A stretch of 26,084 bases of DNA from positions 1-26,084 of the forward strand of contig CAKZIN010000081.1 in assembly GCA_936933955.1 (NCBI GenBank). Direction: 5' to 3'. The notes below the pieces were generated by a model. That model saw only the letters and a program-made list of their open reading frames with translations, was not told the DNA's origin and did not search any database. Shown here in pieces: positions 7,730-16,631 of this stretch. How positions within the stretch are numbered: position 1 is the first letter of the stretch; each line of letters opens with the position of its first letter. This DNA is from an uncultured Sphingopyxis sp. (GTDB lineage: Bacteria > Pseudomonadota > Alphaproteobacteria > Sphingomonadales > Sphingomonadaceae). The position numbers and the translations under genes were made by a program.

Positions 7730-8523
7730 CAATCCTCCCCGCCCTCGCCCGGCTTGTAGCCGAACGCCGCCTCCGCCAGCGCCACTACGGCGGGATCGAG
7801 ATCGGGCGGGGTCAGGTCGAGCCAGCTTTCCATCTGGTCCGCGATATACGCCAACGCGGCCAGCCTTGCGCCCTTCTTGCGGTTGGCGTCGATGATCTTC
7901 CACCGCCCCGAGCGGGTGTCGGTGCGCTCGAACATCTCCGCATAAGCCTTGAGGTAGTCGGCCCGCCGCGCGCGGTTGCGATAGTCATCGGCGCCGGTTT
8001 TCCAACGCTTCCACGGGTCGTCGAGCCGCGCCGCGAGCCGACGGTCCTGCTCCTCCTGCGTGACGTGCGCGAAAAGCTTGATGATGCGCACCCCGTCGGC
8101 GTGCTGCTGCGCCTCGAATGCGTTGATCTCGTCATAGGCGGCGCGCCACTGCGGCTCGCTGGCGAAGCTCTCCACCCGCTCCACCGCGACGCGGCCGTAC
8201 CAGCTGCGGTCGAACACCGCGATCTCCCCCGCGCCGGGGAGCCTGGTCCAGAAGCGGTAGAGGAAGTGGCGCTCCTTTTCGGGCGGCGTGGGTGCGCCGA
8301 TCGGGTGGACCTCGAACCAGCGCGGGTCCCAGCGGCCGCACAGCGCGCGGATGATCCCGCCCTTTCCCGCGGCGTCCCAGCCTTCGAAGACGATCATCGT
8401 GCGTGCGCGCGTGCCGATGTGCGCCGCTTGCAACCGCTCGAGCCGGTCCTGCAGCGCCTCCAGCCGCTCGGCATAATCGTCGCTGTCGAGCCCGCGTTCA
8501 TAGTCGGTGAGGTCGACCTTCAT
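7729..8523 (-). CDS. ppk2: PPK2 family polyphosphate kinase
   Basis: Transfers phosphate between polyphosphate and a nucleotide in the cytoplasm; which nucleotide cannot be read from the sequence. The 264-residue product has a P-loop at 48-55 (GWDAAGKG), the family stretch GRWDPRWFEVHPIGAPTPPE, the Walker B-like FDRSWYGR, the lid region with DDPWKRWK, and WKIIDANRKKGARLA near the C-terminus. It is a single-domain short form. ATG 8523 overlaps the hydrolase stop by four bases (ATGA), and its own stop overlaps the lipoprotein start by one base, so it sits inside a tightly packed operon. The longer frame to 8868 overlaps the hydrolase and is not credible. Confidence 0.93.
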   Translation of the reverse strand: MKVDLTDYERGLDSDDYAERLEALQDRLERLQAAHIGTRARTMIVFEGWDAAGKGGIIRALCGRWDPRWFEVHPIGAPTPPEKERHFLYRFWTRLPGAGEIAVFDRSWYGRVAVERVESFASEPQWRAAYDEINAFEAQQHADGVRIIKLFAHVTQEEQDRRLAARLDDPWKRWKTGADDYRNRARRADYLKAYAEMFERTDTRSGRWKIIDANRKKGARLAALAYIADQMESWLDLTPPDLDPAVVALAEAAFGYKPGEGGED

Positions 8524-9383
8524 GCGCCAAGTTCCTCGTCGAGCAGCGCCGCGATCCGCTCCGGCGCCTCCATCGGAATGAAATGGGTGTGGTCGCTCCA
8601 CTGCATGTCGCGTCCGCGCCCGAACCGGCTGGCGAGGTCGGGCGGGGTCGGGCTGACCGAAAAGTCGAGCGCCTGCCCGCGATCCCCGCTCCTTCCACGC
8701 ACCACCGTCACCGGCGCGCGAACCGCGGCCACGTAAGGCGCAAGCTCCTCGGTCACGCCGCCCAGGTAAGCGCTGGTCTCGGTCAGCGGATCGCATGCGA
8801 GCTTGAAGCCGCCGTCGGCTGGCACGAGGCCGTGCGCCGCATAGTCGCGCAGCACGCGCGGCTCCCACCCGGCGTAGGGATCGCGGCTGGCGTATGTCTC
8901 GACGAAGCCCTCCGCGCTGTCGAACGCGTTGCGGCGCCGCGCGGTGAAGAAGCCGCTAAGTTCGATCGCGGCGAGCTGCTCCGCGGTAAAACGCGGCGGG
9001 ATGACCGGGTCGATCATCACCAGCCGCTCGACGCGTTCGGGCCGCTCCGCCGCGAACAGCATCGCGACGAAACCGCCGAAGCTGTGCCCCGCAACCAGCG
9101 CAGGCTCGCGATCGGCGGTGACGTGATCGAACCAGGGGAGCATCGCTCGCGCGGTGCCGATCCAGTCGCGATTATCGCTCCCCGGCGAAGCGCCGTGCCC
9201 CGGCGTATCCGCTGCAAACACAGGCCCGTCATGGTCGAGCCGCTCCACCACCGCGTCCCACAGATGGCGATGAAACCCCGTGGCGTGCAGCAGCACGAGC
9301 GGCCGCCCCGCCGCATCCTCCCGCCAGCTCGCCCAGGCGATGTCGCCGGTGGCGGGGGTGGCGGGGTGCTCGGTCGGGGTCAT
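8520..9383 (-). CDS. Alpha/beta hydrolase
   Basis: A 287-residue serine hydrolase of the alpha/beta fold. Visible elements are the oxyanion-hole segment LLHATGFHRHLWD (His33), DTPGHGASP, the nucleophile elbow GHSFGG with Ser101, and a C-terminal DHTHFIPMEAPERIA that probably supplies the catalytic histidine. The substrate cannot be predicted. I chose ATG 9383 (MTPTEHP). A TTG at 9419 would add 12 residues, and neither start has a good ribosome-binding site. It follows aspS after 81 bases and overlaps ppk2 by four bases. Confidence 0.85.
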   Translation of the reverse strand: MTPTEHPATPATGDIAWASWREDAAGRPLVLLHATGFHRHLWDAVVERLDHDGPVFAADTPGHGASPGSDNRDWIGTARAMLPWFDHVTADREPALVAGHSFGGFVAMLFAAERPERVERLVMIDPVIPPRFTAEQLAAIELSGFFTARRRNAFDSAEGFVETYASRDPYAGWEPRVLRDYAAHGLVPADGGFKLACDPLTETSAYLGGVTEELAPYVAAVRAPVTVVRGRSGDRGQALDFSVSPTPPDLASRFGRGRDMQWSDHTHFIPMEAPERIAALLDEELGA

Positions 9384-9464
9384 CCGATGAGGGATGGCGC
9401 GCCCGAGGGCTGATCGCAAGCGCGGTGCTTCCCCGCAGGCCGAGGCGGCGCGTTGTAAGCGCCG

Positions 9465-11276
9465 CTACTTCGGCCCGTCGAGCGCGGCGCCGTCGAGGCG
9501 GATGTGCAGTTCCTTCAGCTGCTTGTCCGCGACCGTGCCCGGCGCGTTCATCATCAGGTCCTCGGCCTTTTGGTTCATCGGGAACAGCACGACCTCGCGA
9601 ATGTTCGGCTCGTCCGCGAGCAGCATGACGATGCGGTCCACCCCCGGCGCCGAACCCCCGTGCGGCGGCGCGCCATATTTGAACGCGTTGATCATGCCAG
9701 CGAAGTCGCGGTCGACGTCCTCGCGCGTGTAGCCCGCGATCTCGAACGCCTTGTACATGATGTCCGGGCGATGGTTGCGGATCGCGCCCGAGGACAGTTC
9801 CACCCCGTTGCAGACGATGTCATATTGCCACGCGAGGATGTCGAGCGGATCTTGGGTTTCCAGCGCCTCCAGCTCGCCTTGCGGCATCGAGAAGGGGTTG
9901 TGGCTGAAGTCGATCTTGCCCGTGTCCTCGTCGCGCTCGAACATCGGGAAGTCGACGATCCAGCAGAAGCGGAACTCGCCCGGTTCGATGAGGCCCAGCT
10001 GCTCCGCGACCCGCGTGCGCGCCGCTCCGGCGAGCTTCACCGCCTTTGCCTCCGCTCCGGCCGCAAAGAAGATGCCGTCGTCCGGGCCAAGGCCGAGCTC
10101 TGCGATCAGCTTGCGCGTCGCTTCGTCGCCGTGGTTCTTGGCGATCGGCCCGCCGAGCTCGCCGCCCTTCTGCGTGATGTAGCCGAGCCCCGCATGGCCT
10201 TCGCCGCGCGCCCATTCGTTCATGTCGTCGAAGAATTTGCGGCTCTTGTCCGCAGTGCCCGGCGCGGGGATCGCGCGCACCACGCCGCCGTCGCCGACGA
10301 TCTTGTCGAACAGGCCGAAGCCGGAGCCGCGGAAATGGTCGGAAACGTCGCTGATCTCGATCGGGTTGCGAAGGTCGGGCTTGTCGCTGCCGTAGCGGAG
10401 CATCGCCTCGCGATAGGGGATGCGCGGGAAGCTTCCCGCCGGGGTCACCTGGCGCCCGTCGGCGAACTCCTCGAACACGCCCGCGAGCACCGGCTCGATC
10501 GCGTTGAAGACGTCGTCCTGGGTGACGAAGCTCATCTCGAAATCGAGCTGGTAGAATTCGCCCGGCGAACGGTCGGCGCGCGCGTCCTCGTCACGGAAGC
10601 AAGGCGCGATCTGGAAATAGCGGTCGAACCCCGCGACCATCAGCAGCTGCTTGAACATCTGCGGTGCCTGCGGAAGGGCATAGAATTTGCCCGGGTGGAG
10701 GCGGCTGGGCACGAGGAAATCGCGCGCGCCTTCGGGGCTCGACGCAGTGAGGATCGGCGTCTGAAATTCGGTGAAGCCCTGCGCGATCATCCGCCGCCGC
10801 AGCGAGGCGATCACGTTCGAGCGCAGCAGAATGTTGCGATGCAGCCGATCGCGCCGCAGGTCGAGGAAGCGGTACTTGAGGCGGATGTCCTCCGGATATT
10901 CTTGCTCGCCTGCCACCGGCAGCGGCAGTTCGGCGGCGGCCGACTGCACCGTGACGCCGCGCGCGAACACCTCGATCTCACCGGTGGGGAGGTTGGCGTT
11001 GACCGTGCCGGCGGAGCGCGCCTTCACCTCGCCGTCGATGGTGACGACGCTCTCCACGCGGGCGGCCTCGAGCACCGGCAGCGCGGGGCTGTCGCTGTCG
11101 GCGACGATCTGGGTGATGCCATAATGGTCGCGCAGGTCGACGAACAGCACGCCGCCATGGTCGCGCTTCCTGTGCACCCAGCCCGACAGGCGCACGCTGC
11201 TCCCCACATCGGCGGCGGTGAGCTGGGCGCAGTTGTGCGAACGATAGGCGTGGAGCGGCGATGCGGGGCTGTTCAT
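9465..11276 (-). CDS. aspS: Aspartyl-tRNA synthetase (probably non-discriminating)
   Basis: Charges tRNA-Asp, and perhaps tRNA-Asn, with aspartate. The 603-residue product is bacterial-type: an N-terminal anticodon-binding OB fold (about 1-110), the class II core with FDRYFQIAPCFRDEDARADR (motif 2), an inserted GAD domain in the middle, and motif 3 near GAPPHGGSAPGVDRIVMLL. In the OB fold, WVHRKRDHGG carries His40 where discriminating E. coli AspRS has Leu. From memory, histidine here (with a nearby glycine, perhaps Gly90) marks enzymes that also charge tRNA-Asn. ATG 11276 has only a weak AAGG upstream, but a perfect TTGACA lies 37 bases before it. Confidence 0.97.
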   Translation of the reverse strand: MNSPASPLHAYRSHNCAQLTAADVGSSVRLSGWVHRKRDHGGVLFVDLRDHYGITQIVADSDSPALPVLEAARVESVVTIDGEVKARSAGTVNANLPTGEIEVFARGVTVQSAAAELPLPVAGEQEYPEDIRLKYRFLDLRRDRLHRNILLRSNVIASLRRRMIAQGFTEFQTPILTASSPEGARDFLVPSRLHPGKFYALPQAPQMFKQLLMVAGFDRYFQIAPCFRDEDARADRSPGEFYQLDFEMSFVTQDDVFNAIEPVLAGVFEEFADGRQVTPAGSFPRIPYREAMLRYGSDKPDLRNPIEISDVSDHFRGSGFGLFDKIVGDGGVVRAIPAPGTADKSRKFFDDMNEWARGEGHAGLGYITQKGGELGGPIAKNHGDEATRKLIAELGLGPDDGIFFAAGAEAKAVKLAGAARTRVAEQLGLIEPGEFRFCWIVDFPMFERDEDTGKIDFSHNPFSMPQGELEALETQDPLDILAWQYDIVCNGVELSSGAIRNHRPDIMYKAFEIAGYTREDVDRDFAGMINAFKYGAPPHGGSAPGVDRIVMLLADEPNIREVVLFPMNQKAEDLMMNAPGTVADKQLKELHIRLDGAALDGPK

Positions 11277-11313
11277 GGCGCGGCCTTGAGCGCGGCGCGG
11301 GGCGCTTTGTCAA
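11276..11313 (-). promoter_or_regulatory. Putative aspS promoter (TTGACA), leaderless prediction
   Basis: On the minus strand, a perfect TTGACA occupies 11313-11308. Seventeen bases later is CTCAAG (11290-11285), a poor -10 match. Standard spacing puts transcription start at about 11277, one base before the aspS ATG. The -35 is clear; the -10 and the start point are inferred. Confidence 0.5.
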
Positions 11314-11340
11314 CCTCCCGTGCTGCGCTGCAGCAGTGGC

Positions 11341-12354
11341 TCAGGCGGCGCGCAGCGTGACCCGATAGCCGGGCGAACGGTCGTCGATGTCGAGCTTGCC
11401 CTTTGCCTGACGCGCGAGCCCCTGCATCAGCCGCGATCCGCTGCCGCGGCGCTCCGCCGTGGTCGTCGGCTGGGGCCGGGCGGGGGCGTCGGCGCCCTGC
11501 CCGTCGTCGCTGATGGAGAGCGTCCAGTCGCTGTCGCCGCCCGTCAGCTCCACCGCCACCGCCCCCTGGCGGCCGTCGGCGAAGGCGTATTTCGCGGCGT
11601 TGGTGAGCGATTCGTTGACGATCAGCCCCATCGCCACCCCCCGTTCATTGGGCAGAACCAGCGGCGCCAGACGATGCGACACGCGCACGTTCGAGGGGAA
11701 CAGCGACGGCGACACCGTGTCGACCAGCCGCCCGAGATAGCTCGCCATGTCGAGCGTCGCGTCGTCGCGTTCGGTCTCCATCAGCTGCTGGTAGGCGGAG
11801 GCAAAGCTCTGCACGCGCCCGATGGCCTGATCTAGCACGCGGCGGACGTCCGGATGCTCCTCCTCCCGCTTCTGCATCGACAGGAGGCTGGCGACGACGG
11901 CGAAGTTGTTTTTCGTGCGATGAATCAGCTCGTCCATCAGCATGCCGCGCCGCTCGATCTCCTGATCGCGCCAGCGAGCGGCACTGTTGACCGCCCTGCG
12001 GAACGCCTCTGCAAAGATCATGACGATGAGGCAGCTCAGCGCGTTCACGAGCAGCCGCGCGGAGTCGGAGGGGCCAACACCCGCGGGGCCAGCCATCGGT
12101 ACGACCACAAACCAGGCAAATGCAAACGAGAGGACGAAGGCGATGATGCCCGCGGTGCGACGGCCGTAGAGCGTCGCCAGCATCACCGCCGGGTAGATCA
12201 GCGCATAAGGTCCGGCACCGGGCGCGACGTGGTCGACGCCCATGCGCAAGATGACGACCAGCCCGGCGGCAAGAACGCCGAGCAAGGCCCGCAAGGCAAA
12301 ACGCTCCGGCGGCGCCTTACCTGTACCGACCTCAAAGCCCGCCAGCCGCTGCAA
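11341..12354 (-). CDS. Membrane sensor histidine kinase, HWE/HisKA_2 type
   Basis: The predicted 337-residue protein has four membrane segments in its first ~120 residues, resembling a DUF4118 sensor region (PAVMLATLYGRRTAG). The H-box follows as DELIHRTKNNFAVVASLLSM, with phospho-acceptor His145, then a HATPase domain with IVNESLTNAAKYAF (Asn252) and SISDDGQG. This is the HWE/HisKA_2 branch rather than the classical HisKA branch. I chose TTG 12354 because GGGGGAGGA lies nine bases upstream; the frame is open to 12519, but those codons cross a repeat and the groEL terminator. No response regulator is adjacent, so it is an orphan. In sphingomonads such kinases often feed the PhyR-NepR-EcfG general stress response. 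aspS follows after 64 bases. Confidence 0.85.
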   Translation of the reverse strand: MQRLAGFEVGTGKAPPERFALRALLGVLAAGLVVILRMGVDHVAPGAGPYALIYPAVMLATLYGRRTAGIIAFVLSFAFAWFVVVPMAGPAGVGPSDSARLLVNALSCLIVMIFAEAFRRAVNSAARWRDQEIERRGMLMDELIHRTKNNFAVVASLLSMQKREEEHPDVRRVLDQAIGRVQSFASAYQQLMETERDDATLDMASYLGRLVDTVSPSLFPSNVRVSHRLAPLVLPNERGVAMGLIVNESLTNAAKYAFADGRQGAVAVELTGGDSDWTLSISDDGQGADAPARPQPTTTAERRGSGSRLMQGLARQAKGKLDIDDRSPGYRVTLRAA

Positions 12355-12446
12355 CGCCCTTGATCCTCCCCCGCGCCCCCTGCGCGAAAGGATGCTCGTT
12401 GCGGATGCGGTGGGAGAGGTCAAGGTGTGGGCGCGGCCACCGCCCC

Positions 12447-12463
12447 CCCCATCGTCATTGCGA
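12447..12463. repeat. Partial copy of the CGTCATTGCGA element
   Basis: CCCCATCGTCATTGCGA is identical to 2696-2712. Similarity ends there (AAAGGGG follows instead of GCAAAGCG), so this is a truncated copy. It lies between the kinase gene and the groEL terminator. Confidence 0.6.
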
Positions 12464-12475
12464 AAGGGGGGCTGC

Positions 12476-12511
12476 AAAGAAAAGGGGCCGGAGGATCGCT
12501 CCCCCGGCCCC
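12476..12511 (-). terminator. Rho-independent terminator of groESL
   Basis: GGGGCCGG at 12484-12491 pairs with CCGGCCCC at 12504-12511. The stem extends to 11 pairs with one mismatch around a six-base loop. Read on the minus strand it is followed by TTTTCTTT (12483-12476). It lies about 29 bases beyond the groEL stop codon. TTTT on the other flank (12513-12516) would let it work in both directions. Confidence 0.88.
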
Positions 12512-12539
12512 GTTTTCACACAGACGTCAGGCGTCAGAC

Positions 12540-14177
<1,638 letters not shown>

Positions 14178-14221
14178 GTGCTGTGTCCTTCAATCTGAAT
14201 TGGGGGAGTTGGAACCGGTCC

Positions 14222-14509
14222 TCAGGCCATGATGCCGAGGATGTCCGATTCCTTCATGATGATCAGATCTTCGCCGTTCACCTTCACCTCGGTGCCCGAC
14301 CACTTGCCGAACAGGATGCGGTCGCCGGCCTTGACTTCGAGCGGATGGACCTGGCCGTTGTCGGCGCGCGCGCCGGTACCGGCGGCGACGACTTCGCCTT
14401 CCTGCGGCTTTTCCTTGGCGGTGTCGGGGATGATGATCCCGCCGGCGGTCTTTTCATCGGCTTCGACGCGGCGCACCAGCACGCGGTCGTGCAGCGGACG
14501 GAAGTTCAT
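14222..14509 (-). CDS. groS: Co-chaperonin GroES
   Basis: The lid of the GroEL chamber; it forms a heptamer. The product is 95 residues, from MNFRPLHDRVLVRRVE, with the mobile loop EKTAGGIIIPD and the C-terminal EDLIIMKESDILGIMA. ATG 14509 is chosen because it gives the exact family N-terminus; the longer open frame runs back through the CIRCE operator and promoter. AAAGGG lies upstream. It is the first gene of the operon. Confidence 0.98.
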   Translation of the reverse strand: MNFRPLHDRVLVRRVEADEKTAGGIIIPDTAKEKPQEGEVVAAGTGARADNGQVHPLEVKAGDRILFGKWSGTEVKVNGEDLIIMKESDILGIMA

Positions 14510-14540
14510 GGGCTCTACCCTTTCGAGTGGTGAATGACTG

Positions 14541-14567
14541 TTGGCACTCCCCTCGGGTGAGTGCCAG
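14541..14567 (-). promoter_or_regulatory. CIRCE operator (HrcA-binding site)
   Basis: TTGGCACTC, nine bases, then GAGTGCCAG. This matches the CIRCE consensus TTAGCACTC-N9-GAGTGCTAA closely and is a perfect inverted repeat over the inner eight bases of each arm (14542-14566). It lies between the promoter and the groES start, within the predicted 5' leader. HrcA repression is inferred from the element; hrcA itself is not in the window. Confidence 0.93.
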
Positions 14568-14576
14568 TGCGCCGCG

Positions 14577-14606
14577 CATATGTTGTCATGGCTAGAGGGC
14601 GTCAAG
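14577..14606 (-). promoter_or_regulatory. groESL promoter
   Basis: On the minus strand, CTTGAC (14606-14601) and CATATG (14582-14577) are separated by 18 bases. The pair can be read as a vegetative promoter (TTGACG, 17 bases, CATATG) or as an RpoH-like promoter (CTTG...CATAT). The predicted start, about 14570, is immediately upstream of CIRCE, as in other HrcA-controlled operons. Confidence 0.65.
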
Positions 14607-14657
14607 GTCTCGCAAGCGCCCTGTTCATGCTGCTGCTTTACCTCTATATGACACCGC

Positions 14658-16631
14658 ATGACCGACGCCGTTCCCGCCGCTCCGTCCGCCCTTTCCCTCA
14701 CCCGCGCGGAGGCATCGCCCCGCCCGCCCCGCCGCCGTTACACGACGCGGGAGGTGTTGCGCGGGGTGTGGAAACTGCTGGTCGGCATCAAGGATATGCT
14801 GGCGCTGCTCCTGCTGCTGCTGTTCTTCGTCATGCTCGCCGGCGCGCTCACCGCGCGGCCCAATCCGGCGGTGGTACCGGGGGCGGCATTGCTGCTGAAG
14901 CTCGACGGTTCGATCGTCGAGCAAAAAACCGACGTGTCGCCCTTTGCCGCGCTGTCGGGCTCCGCACCGACCGCGGAATATCGCCGTTCCGACCTGGTGC
15001 GTGCGCTGAACGCGGCCGCGAGCGACGACCGGGTGCCCGCGGTGGTGCTCGACCTCGACCGCTTCACCGGCGGCGGGCAGGTGGCGCTGGGCGATGTCGC
15101 GGATGCGATCGCGCGCGTGCGTCGCGCGGGTAAGCCGGTCTACGCCTACGCCACCGCCTACACCCGCCCCTCCTACCTGCTCGCCTCCGCCGCGAGCGAG
15201 GTGTGGACCAGCCCGGAGGGTGGCGCGATGATCGCCGGTCCTGGGGGCAATCAGCTCTACTTCCGCGGGCTGCTCGACCGGCTGGGGATCACTCCCAACG
15301 TCTATCGCGTCGGGACCTTCAAGAGCGCGGTCGAACCCTTCACTCGCAGCGACCAGAGCCCGGAGGCAGAGGCGGCGGCGCAGGCCTACACCAACGCACT
15401 GTGGGGGCGCTGGCAGGAGCGGGTGCGCGCGCTGCGTCCGCGCGCCAACTTCGCGCCGATCGTCAACGACCTCACGGGAGCCGCGGCGGCCAACGGCAAC
15501 AGCTTCGCACTCGCGGCCAAGGCCAACGGGCTGGTCGACCATGTCGGCAGCCGGCTCGCCTTCGAAACCGAAGTCGCCAAGAAGGTCGGGCGCCTGAACC
15601 AGGCCGAGCCGTGGAATTTCCGCCGTACCGAACTCGACGACTGGGTCGCCGCCAATCCGATCGAGGAGATGGGGGACCCCATCGCCGTGGTGCCCCTCGT
15701 CGGCAACATCGTCGATGGTGAGGCGCCGGCCGGGACTGCCGGTGGCGACACGGTGTCGCAGCACATCCTCGATGCGGTGGCCGACCCGAGCGTGAAGGCG
15801 CTGGTGCTGCGGGTGGATTCGGGCGGCGGCTCCGCGCTTGCCTCCGAACAGATACGCAACGCCCTCCGCCTCGCGCGGGAGGGGCGCAAGATCCCGGTCG
15901 TGGTGTCAATGGGCAACGTCGCGGCCTCGGGCGGCTATTGGGTGACCACCGCTTCCGACCGGATCGTCGCCGAACCCGATACTATCACCGGCTCGATCGG
16001 CGTGTTCGGCCTGCTGCCAAGCTTTGAAGGTTCGCTCGCGAAGCTGGGGATTGGCGCGGACGGGGTGACCACCACGCCCTTGTCCGGACAGCCCGACCTT
16101 TTCAACGGCCCCAACGAAGCGTCCGCGGCGACGAGTCAGGCGGCGGTCGAGCAAATCTATGCGCGCTTCACCACGCTGGTCGCGCAAAACCGCCGCATGC
16201 CGGTCGAGCGCGTGCGGGAGATCGCCGAAGGGCGCGTGTGGGCGGGGGGCGATGCGCGCCAGCTCGGCCTAGTCGACCGCTTCGGCGGGCTGGACGTCGC
16301 CATCGAGGAGGCGGCGCGGCTTGCGCGGCTCGATCCCAAGGCGGTCTATCCGAAATATTTCGAGGAAACGCCCTCCCCGCTTGCTGAGCTCCTCTCCAGC
16401 TTCGGCAAGAGCGACAGCCAGCAGGCACGCGGCGGTGTCGACATGCTCGCGCGGGTGGGTGCCGAGCAGCAAGGCATGGTCGCCGCTGCGGTGGCACAGG
16501 CACGGCGGCTGGTGACGACGGCAGGGGTGCAGGCAGAGTGCCTCGAATGTGTCGCGCTCTCCGCGCCCGCCGCTCCAATCGGCGTGGCGGAGAGCGGCTG
16601 GCTGGCGCGGCTGTTCGCCTTCCTGCGCTAA
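14658..16631 (+). CDS. sppA: Signal peptide peptidase SppA, 67-kDa type
   Basis: An inner-membrane serine protease that degrades cleaved signal peptides. The 657-residue protein has one N-terminal membrane anchor (MLALLLLLLFFVMLAGAL, about 47-64) and two tandem ClpP-fold halves. The catalytic dyad is split between them: Lys222 in VGTFKSAVEPF and Ser424 in NVAASGGYWV. The length suits the double-domain form. A short C-terminal tail carries ECLEC (Cys628, Cys631), which I do not associate with E. coli SppA. The start at 14658 has no Shine-Dalgarno; TATATG at 14645-14650 could be a -10 that makes the message nearly leaderless. It is divergent from groESL, and its last four bases overlap the end of the convergent gene. 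Confidence 0.95.
   Translation: MTDAVPAAPSALSLTRAEASPRPPRRRYTTREVLRGVWKLLVGIKDMLALLLLLLFFVMLAGALTARPNPAVVPGAALLLKLDGSIVEQKTDVSPFAALSGSAPTAEYRRSDLVRALNAAASDDRVPAVVLDLDRFTGGGQVALGDVADAIARVRRAGKPVYAYATAYTRPSYLLASAASEVWTSPEGGAMIAGPGGNQLYFRGLLDRLGITPNVYRVGTFKSAVEPFTRSDQSPEAEAAAQAYTNALWGRWQERVRALRPRANFAPIVNDLTGAAAANGNSFALAAKANGLVDHVGSRLAFETEVAKKVGRLNQAEPWNFRRTELDDWVAANPIEEMGDPIAVVPLVGNIVDGEAPAGTAGGDTVSQHILDAVADPSVKALVLRVDSGGGSALASEQIRNALRLAREGRKIPVVVSMGNVAASGGYWVTTASDRIVAEPDTITGSIGVFGLLPSFEGSLAKLGIGADGVTTTPLSGQPDLFNGPNEASAATSQAAVEQIYARFTTLVAQNRRMPVERVREIAEGRVWAGGDARQLGLVDRFGGLDVAIEEAARLARLDPKAVYPKYFEETPSPLAELLSSFGKSDSQQARGGVDMLARVGAEQQGMVAAAVAQARRLVTTAGVQAECLECVALSAPAAPIGVAESGWLARLFAFLR

Noticed and set aside
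9504..11360. 618-codon plus-strand open frame antisense to aspS
   Set aside because: Shadow of aspS; composition is dominated by Arg, Ala, Val and His with no motif. The same applies to 17037-18947, 5321-6547, 21117-22538, 22526-23905 and 13509-14198.
12355..12519. N-terminal 55-residue extension of the sensor kinase
   Set aside because: Its codons run through the groEL terminator and a repeat fragment and have low-complexity Gly/Arg/Ser composition. A strong ribosome-binding site precedes TTG 12354.
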